From Anaerolineae bacterium (GTDB lineage: Bacteria > Chloroflexota > Anaerolineae > Anaerolineales > Villigracilaceae), in contig DQGV01000058.1 of NCBI GenBank assembly GCA_003524705.1, forward strand, positions 1 to 5,267: 5,267 nt of DNA. The letters are read 5' to 3'. Under the pieces are notes generated by a model. The model searched no databases. It saw only the letters and a program-made list of their open reading frames with translations, and was not told the origin of the DNA. Made by a program: the position numbers and the translations under genes. Within the stretch, counting starts at the first letter, position 1. The number at the start of each line of letters is the position of its first letter. Shown here piece by piece: positions 1 through 4,548 of this stretch.

Positions 1-1
1 G

Positions 2-439
2 TCGTTTCGCGCAAATACACTGCCACACAAATTTGAAGCAGGCACGCCCGCAATTGCTGAGGCGGTCGGGTTCGGTGCCGCTGTGGATTACTTGTCCAGC
101 ATTGGCATGGAAAACATCGCCGCACATGAACATCAAATCACAGAATATGCTTTGGAACGTTTGGAAGAAATCCCCGGCTTGAAATTGTTTGGTCCATCGG
201 CTGATAAAAAGGGTGGAGTTGCCGCATTTACTTTAGATGGAATTCATCCGCATGATGTGGCACAAATTTTAGATAAAGATGGCATTGCCGTTCGAGCGGG
301 TCATCATTGTGCGCAACCTTTGCATGAAAAATTTGGAATCCCTGCTACTAGCCGCGCTTCGTTTTATATGTACTCCACAAAAGAAGAAGTGGATTTGTTG
401 GTGAATGGTTTGTATAAAGTGAAAGAGATGTTTAAGTAA
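2..439 (+). CDS. sufS: Cysteine desulfurase SufS, C-terminal part (5' end outside window)
   Basis: This frame is open from the window edge and encodes the last 145 residues of a group II cysteine desulfurase, a PLP enzyme of about 400 residues that removes sulfur from cysteine as a persulfide for Fe-S cluster assembly. Visible family marks are KFEAGTPAIAEAVGFGAAVDYL near the start (most relatives have R rather than K before FEAGTP) and the active-site loop RAGHHCAQP, whose Cys codon at 308-310 is the persulfide-forming residue. The PLP lysine and N-terminal domain lie upstream of the window. An internal GTG at 83 lies inside the conserved GAAVDYL motif and is not a start. The gene is followed by a SufU-like scaffold, the usual acceptor for this type of SufS. 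The end is intact (TAA at 437-439). The family call is near certain. Confidence 0.96.
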   Translation, partial: SFRANTLPHKFEAGTPAIAEAVGFGAAVDYLSSIGMENIAAHEHQITEYALERLEEIPGLKLFGPSADKKGGVAAFTLDGIHPHDVAQILDKDGIAVRAGHHCAQPLHEKFGIPATSRASFYMYSTKEEVDLLVNGLYKVKEMFK

Positions 440-440
440 A

Positions 441-526
441 TCTCATTAGTCTTACAAGTCGAAATGGTCGAACAAGTCCGACTGATCAGACCTTTTAGAC
501 TAATAAGACTATTCAGACCACAGGAC
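441..526. repeat. 9-bp-period intergenic array that is also an imperfect inverted repeat
   Basis: The whole spacer between sufS and the scaffold gene is periodic. GTC occurs at 449, 458, 467 and 476, and its complement GAC at 480, 489, 498, 507 and 516, each exactly 9 bp apart. The two halves mirror each other around base 479: pairing 441-478 with 480-517 gives 28 Watson-Crick pairs out of 38, with no gaps. The transcript could therefore fold into a long bulged hairpin just before the ribosome binding site at 522-525. This resembles short-period intergenic repeats of filamentous bacteria rather than a protein operator. Function is unknown. Confidence 0.8.
522..525 (+). promoter_or_regulatory. 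Ribosome binding site fixing the scaffold start
   Basis: AGGA sits 7 bases before the ATG at 533. It selects this start over the in-frame upstream ATG at 464, which would add 23 residues encoded only by the 9-bp repeat array. Confidence 0.7.
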
Positions 527-532
527 TATTTT

Positions 533-928
533 ATGGACGATTTATATCGCGAAGTTATCATCGAACATTATAAGAATCCAAGTTATCGCGGAAAACTAGA
601 CCCGCATGATATTGCCTTTGCGGATAATAACCCTTTATGCGGTGACCATATCGAAATCAATTTGCGTTTAGATGAAAATGGAAATGTGAAAGAAGCATTG
701 TTTGATGGTCATGGCTGTGCTATCTCACAAGCCTCTGCTGATTTGTTGATGGAATCAATTATCGGCAAACCTTTAGAAGAAGTAAAACAACTCAAGAAAG
801 ATGACATCCTTGACATGCTCGGCATTGACCTTGGTCCTGTGCGTTTGAAATGTGCTTTGCTTTCTTTGAAAGTTTTGAAAGCAGGAGTGTATGGTTTAGG
901 GGAGGCAAGTGATGAGTTGGTGGAATAA
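533..928 (+). CDS. sufU: SufU-like iron-sulfur cluster assembly scaffold / sulfur acceptor
   Basis: This 131-residue protein is of the IscU/SufU fold. It receives persulfide sulfur from SufS and delivers it, or a nascent cluster, to the Suf machinery. The N-terminus reads LYREVIIEHYKNP. Ligand positions are NPLCGD (C36, D38), GHGCAIS (C62) and VRLKCALL (C107). The residue before the third Cys is Lys, as in SufU, not His as in IscU. However, the C62-C107 spacing of 45 is close to that of IscU and about 17 shorter than in Bacillus subtilis SufU, whose extra insert is absent. The start is the ATG at 533, because the conserved domain begins there and AGGA precedes it; the in-frame extension to 464 is low-complexity repeat sequence. 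The gene lies 93 bp after sufS on the same strand and is presumably co-transcribed. Confidence 0.94.
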   Translation: MDDLYREVIIEHYKNPSYRGKLDPHDIAFADNNPLCGDHIEINLRLDENGNVKEALFDGHGCAISQASADLLMESIIGKPLEEVKQLKKDDILDMLGIDLGPVRLKCALLSLKVLKAGVYGLGEASDELVE

Positions 929-929
929 T

Positions 930-957
930 TAGACCTTAGACGGTGGACGATAGACGG
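930..957. repeat. 7-bp-period intergenic array (TAGACNN)
   Basis: Four consecutive heptamers TAGACCT, TAGACGG, TGGACGA and TAGACGG fill the spacer between the scaffold and Rieske genes. GAC recurs at 932, 939, 946 and 953. The array starts one base after the TAA of the scaffold gene and ends at the Rieske ribosome binding site. It shares the GAC core of the 9-bp array upstream, but with a different period. It resembles the short tandemly repeated repetitive sequences known between genes in filamentous cyanobacteria. Confidence 0.8.
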
Positions 958-959
958 TC

Positions 960-963
960 AGGA
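960..963 (+). promoter_or_regulatory. Ribosome binding site of the Rieske gene
   Basis: AGGA lies 6 bases before the ATG at 970. It rejects the in-frame GTG at 943, which lies inside the heptamer array. Confidence 0.7.
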
Positions 964-969
964 ATTGAT

Positions 970-1317
970 ATGTTTAACTATACAACCTTTGATGAATCAA
1001 AAGCAGAATTTATAGAAATTGCGCCCGCTTCCGAACTCCCAAACGGTGAGCGTTTGTTTGTTGACCTTGGTGATAAGCCGATTGTCATTCTCAATATTGC
1101 CGATAAATTATTTGCAATTGGTGATGTATGTACGCATGATGATGGTCCGCTAGGGGATGGGATGATTGAGGGAAATAATATCGTTTGTCCACGACATGGT
1201 GCTGAGTTTGATGTGCGCACTGGTCAAGCCGTGCAAATGCCTGCTGTAGTAGATATTCCTGCATACCCTGTCCGCGTGGTGGATGGGATGATTCAAGTGG
1301 GCGTACCGAAAGAATAG
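970..1317 (+). CDS. Small Rieske-type [2Fe-2S] ferredoxin
   Basis: This soluble 115-residue single-domain Rieske protein is of the ferredoxin-component type associated with ring-hydroxylating dioxygenases. Cluster ligands are CTH (C54, H56) and CPRH (C73, H76), 16 residues apart, which is the canonical two-Cys two-His arrangement. No signal peptide or membrane segment is visible, so it is cytoplasmic. Such a gene often follows sufS-sufU, where it probably acts as an electron carrier linked to Fe-S assembly or as a cluster client; its partner is not known. The start is the ATG at 970 behind AGGA; the GTG at 943 would add nine repeat-encoded residues. Its last 16 codons and the first two stop bases (1265-1316) recur exactly at 1931-1982. 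The first copy ends in TAG and the second in TAA, because a cassette was inserted at this point. Confidence 0.93.
   Translation: MFNYTTFDESKAEFIEIAPASELPNGERLFVDLGDKPIVILNIADKLFAIGDVCTHDDGPLGDGMIEGNNIVCPRHGAEFDVRTGQAVQMPAVVDIPAYPVRVVDGMIQVGVPKE
1265..1316 (+). repeat. 52-bp direct repeat, left copy (in the Rieske 3' end)
   Basis: The repeat begins ACCCTGTCCG and ends CCGAAAGAATA. It is identical over all 52 bases to 1931-1982, an offset of 666 bp. It encodes PVRVVDGMIQVGVPKE plus the first two bases of the stop codon. The next base, G, comes from the cassette and completes TAG. Bases outside the 52 do not match. Confidence 0.97.
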
Positions 1318-1329
1318 TATACTTAATTG

Positions 1330-1539
1330 ATGGAAGATTTTGAATTCCCCAAGCTAAATAAAACTGTTCTATCTATTTTTTCTTCTTTTGATGAGGCGGA
1401 AAAAGAGGATAAAGAATACTGGCTTTCTCGAACTCCCTCTGAAAGACTTGCATACATGGAACTTTTGAGGAGAATCAATTATGGAACTGCGGCTACCGCC
1501 CGACTTCAAAGAGTTCTTGAAATTGTTGAAAGAAAATGA
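1330..1539 (+). CDS. Small conserved partner protein of the nucleotidyltransferase (possible antitoxin)
   Basis: This encodes 69 residues, acidic at the N-terminus, with the pattern FSSFDEAEKEDKEYW, then LSRTPSERLAYMELLRRINYG, then RLQRVLEIVERK. I recognise this as the small protein often encoded just before minimal nucleotidyltransferases (DUF6036-like) in Chloroflexota, Cyanobacteria and Bacteroidota. Its biochemical role is not established; a toxin-antitoxin partnership is only an inference. The ATG at 1330 is preferred to the TTG at 1327. No strong ribosome binding site is seen, and the start is only 12 bases after the Rieske stop, so translation may depend on reinitiation. Its 3' end overlaps the next gene by 59 bases in another frame, which points to tight coupling. 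Confidence 0.75.
   Translation: MEDFEFPKLNKTVLSIFSSFDEAEKEDKEYWLSRTPSERLAYMELLRRINYGTAATARLQRVLEIVERK
1467..1472 (+). promoter_or_regulatory. Strong ribosome binding site of the nucleotidyltransferase
   Basis: GAGGAG lies 8 bases before the ATG at 1481 and inside the preceding gene. It confirms this start and the 59-bp overlap. Confidence 0.75.
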
Positions 1540-1924
1540 AGTTGAATATTTACTTATAGGCGGATATGCCGTTGGTTATTATGGTTATCCGCGCACAACA
1601 GATGACCTAGATATTTGGGTTGCTGTTCATCCTAAGAATGCCCAAAAACTTGTCTCTGTTTTTAAGTCTTTTGGGCTTGATGATGCTTCTGTAACTCCAG
1701 AATTGTTTTTACAAATACCTAAAATTATTCGTATGGGATTTCCACCTATGCGCTTAGAAGTTACAACTTATATTGATGGGGTTGAATTTGAAGCATGTTA
1801 TAAATCAAGAAACATAGACCAAATAGACGGAATTGAAATCAATTTAATTGACTTGGAAAATTTGAAAAAAAATAAAAAAGCAAGTGGCAGAGCAAAAGAC
1901 CTTGCTGATTTAGATAACTTATGA
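1481..1924 (+). CDS. Minimal nucleotidyltransferase, DUF6036 / AbiEii-like fold
   Basis: This 147-residue protein of the DNA polymerase beta-like nucleotidyltransferase superfamily has the nucleotide-binding turn LIGGYAVGYYGYPR (G27-G28) followed by RTTDDLDIWV, where D42 and D44 fit the catalytic metal-binding pair. The third acidic position is probably E93 in MRLEVTT, where many relatives have Asp. The C-terminal LENLKKNKKASGRAKDLADLDNL (residues 125-147) matches the conserved tail of the family. The superfamily transfers NMP groups to proteins or RNA, and some members are toxins or antitoxins in MNT/HEPN or AbiE systems. No HEPN gene is present here, so toxin activity is unproven. The gene overlaps its small partner and ends 6 bases before the right 52-bp repeat. 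It has no terminator of its own and borrows the suf operon's. Confidence 0.88.
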   Translation: MELRLPPDFKEFLKLLKENEVEYLLIGGYAVGYYGYPRTTDDLDIWVAVHPKNAQKLVSVFKSFGLDDASVTPELFLQIPKIIRMGFPPMRLEVTTYIDGVEFEACYKSRNIDQIDGIEINLIDLENLKKNKKASGRAKDLADLDNL

Positions 1925-1930
1925 CCAATA

Positions 1931-1982
1931 ACCCTGTCCGCGTGGTGGATGGGATGATTCAAGTGGGCGTACCGAAAGAATA
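1931..1982 (+). repeat. 52-bp direct repeat, right copy (displaced original Rieske 3' end)
   Basis: This is an exact copy of 1265-1316. It can encode the Rieske tail PVRVVDGMIQVGVPKE and is completed to TAA by base 1983, but has no start codon, so it is an untranslated remnant. Because it still abuts the terminator at 2002-2035, it is probably the ancestral end of the Rieske gene, and the left copy would have been supplied by the insertion event. Confidence 0.95.
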
Positions 1983-2001
1983 ATTTTTTCTATTGCTTCA
2001 C

Positions 2002-2035
2002 TAAAAAAGCACTCTACGGGTATAGTGCTTTTTTA
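2002..2035 (+). terminator. Rho-independent terminator of the suf operon and cassette
   Basis: A perfect 12-bp stem pairs TAAAAAAGCACT (2002-2013) with AGTGCTTTTTTA (2024-2035) around a 10-base loop, and the right arm contains a run of six T. It lies 18 bases after the ancestral Rieske TAA, so before the insertion it closed the suf operon directly. Confidence 0.88.
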
Positions 2036-2114
2036 TTTCCGCCTCTTGCGCGTAGAATAAATTCTAAATTCTGTGTTATAAACTTAATACTGTCGAAGCC
2101 GATACCACAGACTT

Positions 2115-2121
2115 GAGAGGA
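2115..2121 (+). promoter_or_regulatory. Ribosome binding site of the lipoprotein gene
   Basis: GAGAGGA ends 4 bases before the ATG at 2126 and supports that start. The leader from 2041 holds two tandem TAAATTC heptamers (2058-2071); I could not find a convincing -35/-10 pair with normal spacing in it. Confidence 0.7.
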
Positions 2122-2125
2122 TAAC

Positions 2126-3952
2126 ATGACTTCGAAAATTTACACCGCGATACTTTTGTTGCTCATTGGTTTACTGGTTGTGTCTTGCACGCTTGGAGAT
2201 ATCACACCACAACAAGCCAGTCTGGCTACTCCAGCCGCTACGCCGATATTAGAGTTAAGCATCCAGCCAGATACAATTTCATTCAATACAGTGGGGCAAG
2301 TCATCAACTTTCAGTATGCCGTGAAAAACATTGGGCTTACAGGTGTAGCAGGTAGCGTCATTGCAACAGGTATCACCGTCAATTGCCCCGCACTGAACAC
2401 TGTCGGCAACGCCAACGACTCTCTTGACCCTGATGAAACGATTATTTGCACATCATCACATACTGTTACACAAACTGATATTGACATAGGCTCGGTTACT
2501 TTTGTTTCTATGGCAACCATCAATGAGATTAGTTCCAATCAAGTGATGGTGACAATTTCTAGGCAACAAGCGCAAAACTTGTCTTTAGCCACAACAGCAA
2601 ACCCCACAACCTATGAACAAGCAGGCAATCAAATCCTTTTTACTTATGTCATCACGAATACTAGCAATTCAGATGTAGGACCTGCTCAATTTACAATCAG
2701 TGATAGTTTGATTAGCACAGCACCATTTAATTGCGGAAATATAGACACGCTTCTTCCTGCGGGGGGAACTGTCACTTGTACCTCAACATATACTGTCACC
2801 GAAGCAGATGTGACTGCAAACTCGGTTACGAGCCTTGCCACTGCTTCGGGTGGGGCATCTGCTCCATCAGCGCAAACAAGCGTCACTGTAAATAGAGGCG
2901 TGGTTGCTCAATCTGGCCCATCAACGAATTTGGCTTCGGGTAGCACAATCTCGTATACAGTAGATGATGGTGATTGGATATGGCAGATTGCGCGTTGTCA
3001 TGGAGCCGACCCACAACAAGTCGTTGCGGCGAATCCACAAATCCCAGTGCCTTCTCAAATTTCGCCGGGCATGATTATCACTGTTCCAAATATTGGTAGC
3101 AAAGGCACTGTGTATGGTAAGCCTTGCGTTGTGAAACATACCGTTAAGGCTGGTGAAACTTGGGTTTCTATTGCGCAACAGTACAATGCCGACCCTAGTA
3201 TTTTGCAGATTGCAAACGAAAATTTATTAACAGTGGGTAGAGAAATTAATATTCCACGCAATTCGGCGGGGACGCTTGGTACATCTATAAAAGCATTGTC
3301 ATTGACTATCACTGCTAATCCAACATCTTACCAACAAGTTGGGCAACAAATTACATATACCTACGTCATCAATAATAGTGGAAATACAACGCTAGGGCCT
3401 GCACAATTTACAATCACTGATAATCTTATTAGTAGTACACCTTTCAACTGTGGTGATGCAAATACAACGCTTGTAGCCAATGCAACTGTTACTTGTACAG
3501 CAACATATACGATTACGCAAGGAAATTTAGATTCTGTTTCTATTGTAAGCAATGCCACCGCTTCTGGTGCTAGTGTTACATCTTCACCTGCTAGTTTTAC
3601 ATTAAACAAAGTCGTCGTGGCGACAAATCTTTCACTGGTTGTTGTAGCAAATCCCACAACCTATAATCAAGAGGGTCAGCAAATTACTTATACCTACGCC
3701 ATCACCAATAATGGAACTACGACTCTCGGTCCTGCACAGTTTACAATCAGTGATAATTTAATTAGCCCAACGCCGTTCAACTGTGGTGATGCCAATGTCA
3801 CGTTAGCGCCAAGCGCAATTGTCACTTGTACTGCGACATATACCATTACTTTGGAAAATATGAATGCTGTTTCAATTGTCAACAACGCCACTGCTTCTGG
3901 CGCAGGTGCCACATCATCACAACCTGCTAGCGCAACTGTTACTAAGCAATAA
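2126..3952 (+). CDS. Surface lipoprotein with four DUF11/DUF7507-like repeats and two LysM modules
   Basis: This encodes 608 residues. A hydrophobic signal (residues 5-19) ends in the lipobox VVSC, with C21 as the lipidated residue. Beta-sandwich repeats follow at about 41-146 and 151-257, LysM-like modules at 274-322 (YTVDDGDWIWQIARCHGADP) and 335-379 (HTVKAGETWVSIAQQYNADP), and two more repeats at 390-496 and 501-607. Repeats 2 to 4 each hold FNCG...VTCT with two Cys exactly 15 apart (203/218, 442/457, 553/568), a likely disulfide; repeat 1 is diverged (C87/C108). Each LysM region has one Cys (C291, C334). LysM binds peptidoglycan, and DUF11-type domains are common in large extracellular proteins. 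The likely role is a membrane-anchored, wall-bound surface or spacer protein; no enzyme motif is visible. It is a single transcription unit between two terminators. Confidence 0.9.
   Translation: MTSKIYTAILLLLIGLLVVSCTLGDITPQQASLATPAATPILELSIQPDTISFNTVGQVINFQYAVKNIGLTGVAGSVIATGITVNCPALNTVGNANDSLDPDETIICTSSHTVTQTDIDIGSVTFVSMATINEISSNQVMVTISRQQAQNLSLATTANPTTYEQAGNQILFTYVITNTSNSDVGPAQFTISDSLISTAPFNCGNIDTLLPAGGTVTCTSTYTVTEADVTANSVTSLATASGGASAPSAQTSVTVNRGVVAQSGPSTNLASGSTISYTVDDGDWIWQIARCHGADPQQVVAANPQIPVPSQISPGMIITVPNIGSKGTVYGKPCVVKHTVKAGETWVSIAQQYNADPSILQIANENLLTVGREINIPRNSAGTLGTSIKALSLTITANPTSYQQVGQQITYTYVINNSGNTTLGPAQFTITDNLISSTPFNCGDANTTLVANATVTCTATYTITQGNLDSVSIVSNATASGASVTSSPASFTLNKVVVATNLSLVVVANPTTYNQEGQQITYTYAITNNGTTTLGPAQFTISDNLISPTPFNCGDANVTLAPSAIVTCTATYTITLENMNAVSIVNNATASGAGATSSQPASATVTKQ
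3293..3946 (+). repeat. Recent intragenic duplication of a beta-sandwich repeat
   Basis: The third and fourth domains of the lipoprotein (3293-3613 and 3626-3946) are offset by 333 bp and are similar at DNA level. For example, TTCAACTGTGGTGATGC occurs exactly in both (starting at 3443 and 3776), and TTTACAATCA followed by TGATAAT occurs in both. The second domain (2576-2896) matches in protein but less in DNA. This suggests growth of the gene by tandem duplication. Confidence 0.8.
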
Positions 3953-3961
3953 ATGTAATTC

Positions 3962-3997
3962 AAAAAGAGGAAAAGCATTTGCTTTTCCTCTTTTTTT
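3962..3997. terminator. Bidirectional terminator between convergent genes
   Basis: A perfect 15-bp stem pairs AAAAAGAGGAAAAGC (3962-3976) with GCTTTTCCTCTTTTT (3981-3995) around the loop ATTT. T-runs occur on both strands, so it can end the lipoprotein transcript on the plus strand and the DinB transcript on the minus strand. On the minus strand the stem begins directly after the TAA stop codon at 3998-3996. Confidence 0.9.
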
Positions 3998-4505
3998 ACC
4001 ATTCTCCTGCATAACGAATTTTATAAGGTTTTGTTACTTTCTCAATTCGAAAACGACGTAATTCCACCAATTGACGAATATGCAAATTATCATGAGCCAC
4101 CCATGCTGAGAGCATATCCCCAGCAGTCATCGTTCCCCACTTGCTTTTATATTTTGTATTCCAATCTGAATTTTTTATGCTTTTCAACCATGCTAAAGAT
4201 TTTTCACGTTCCTTAAAAAACTTCTTTTTCATGGAATTGAAATTTTGTTGATTATATTTTCTCAACTTCACCCAAGCTGTTGGTGCTATTGGATGCCATT
4301 CTTCATGCTGGCGATGCAAAATAAAATCCAAATGTTCGCGAAAATCTTCACGCTCTTCATCATACAAGTGACAAGTTACTTCAAGAATTGACCATTTCCC
4401 TACGCTTGGTTTGGCTTGCGCTTCTTCTTGACTTATACCTGCCAGCAAAGCCCCAAGCATTTCTGTGCTTTGAGTCAATTCTTGATACAGAGTCTCGAAT
4501 TTCAT
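3996..4505 (-). CDS. DinB-family four-helix protein, putative metal-dependent enzyme
   Basis: This 169-residue protein of the DinB/YfiT-like fold is a four-helix bundle that usually binds one divalent metal through three His. The candidate ligands are H46 in WSILEVTCHLYDEE, and H138 and H142 in WVAHDNLHIRQL; the W-S-I-L-E-V...H and H-x3-H patterns are typical. Relatives include thiol S-transferases (BstA, mycothiol-dependent enzymes) and many uncharacterised stress proteins, so the substrate here is unknown. The start at 4505 is supported by AGAGG four bases upstream on the minus strand. It is the distal gene of a leftward operon, 21 bases after the deacetylase stop, and its own stop touches the terminator stem. 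The product is probably cytoplasmic: no signal or membrane segment is seen. Confidence 0.88.
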   Translation of the reverse strand: MKFETLYQELTQSTEMLGALLAGISQEEAQAKPSVGKWSILEVTCHLYDEEREDFREHLDFILHRQHEEWHPIAPTAWVKLRKYNQQNFNSMKKKFFKEREKSLAWLKSIKNSDWNTKYKSKWGTMTAGDMLSAWVAHDNLHIRQLVELRRFRIEKVTKPYKIRYAGEW

Positions 4506-4520
4506 CTTTCCTCTTCTTTC

Positions 4521-4548
4521 AAATCGTTAATCTGAAATCGAAAATCGT
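4521..4548. repeat. 7-bp-period array (AAATCGN) spanning a stop codon
   Basis: The plus-strand units are AAATCGT, TAATCTG, AAATCGA and AAATCGT, with ATC at 4523, 4530, 4537 and 4544. On the minus strand it encodes the last residues of the deacetylase (within GRFSISD), contains that gene's TAA, and runs on to the ribosome binding site of the DinB gene. One further AAATCGT unit occurs at 5171-5177, just before the deacetylase start. Confidence 0.75.

Larger units (their letters stand above)
1317..1982 (+). mobile_element. Putative inserted gene cassette flanked by 52-bp direct repeats
   Basis: The 666-bp unit (614 bp of unique DNA plus one repeat copy) sits exactly at the stop codon of the Rieske gene. 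It carries two overlapping genes, a small acidic protein and a nucleotidyltransferase, and no transposase or integrase. Hand counting gives about 35 % GC for 1321-1920 against about 44 % for the Rieske gene, which supports separate origin. The insertion leaves the Rieske protein unchanged, and loss by recombination between the repeats would restore the original stop and terminator. No terminal inverted repeats are visible, and 52 bp is far longer than a usual transposon target duplication. Integration at a gene 3' end through an att-like core, or a template-switch or tandem event, are both possible. Confidence 0.65.

Noticed and set aside
441..526. CRISPR array
   Set aside because: The period is only 9 bp, there are no spacer-repeat units of 25 to 40 bp, and no cas genes are nearby.
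464..532. N-terminal extension of the scaffold protein from the ATG at 464
   Set aside because: The 23 extra residues are encoded by the 9-bp repeat array, have no family match, and the ATG at 533 has its own AGGA.
943..969. GTG start for the Rieske gene
   Set aside because: It lies inside the heptamer array and lacks a ribosome binding site; the ATG at 970 is preceded by AGGA.
978..1220. Minus-strand reading frame opposite the Rieske gene
   Set aside because: It is antisense to a clear Rieske domain, with no recognisable motif.
1317..1982. Classical transposon or IS
   Set aside because: There is no transposase and no terminal inverted repeats, and a 52-bp duplication is too long for known transposase target sites.
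2041..2114. Sigma-70 promoter for the lipoprotein gene
   Set aside because: TTGCGC (2046) and TATAAA (2077) are present but 25 bp apart, and TAAATT (2065) is only 13 bp away; no pair has acceptable spacing.
2311..4061. Several antisense and alternate-frame reading frames over the lipoprotein and its 3' end
   Set aside because: They mirror the repeat structure of the lipoprotein, have unnatural composition and lack plausible starts.
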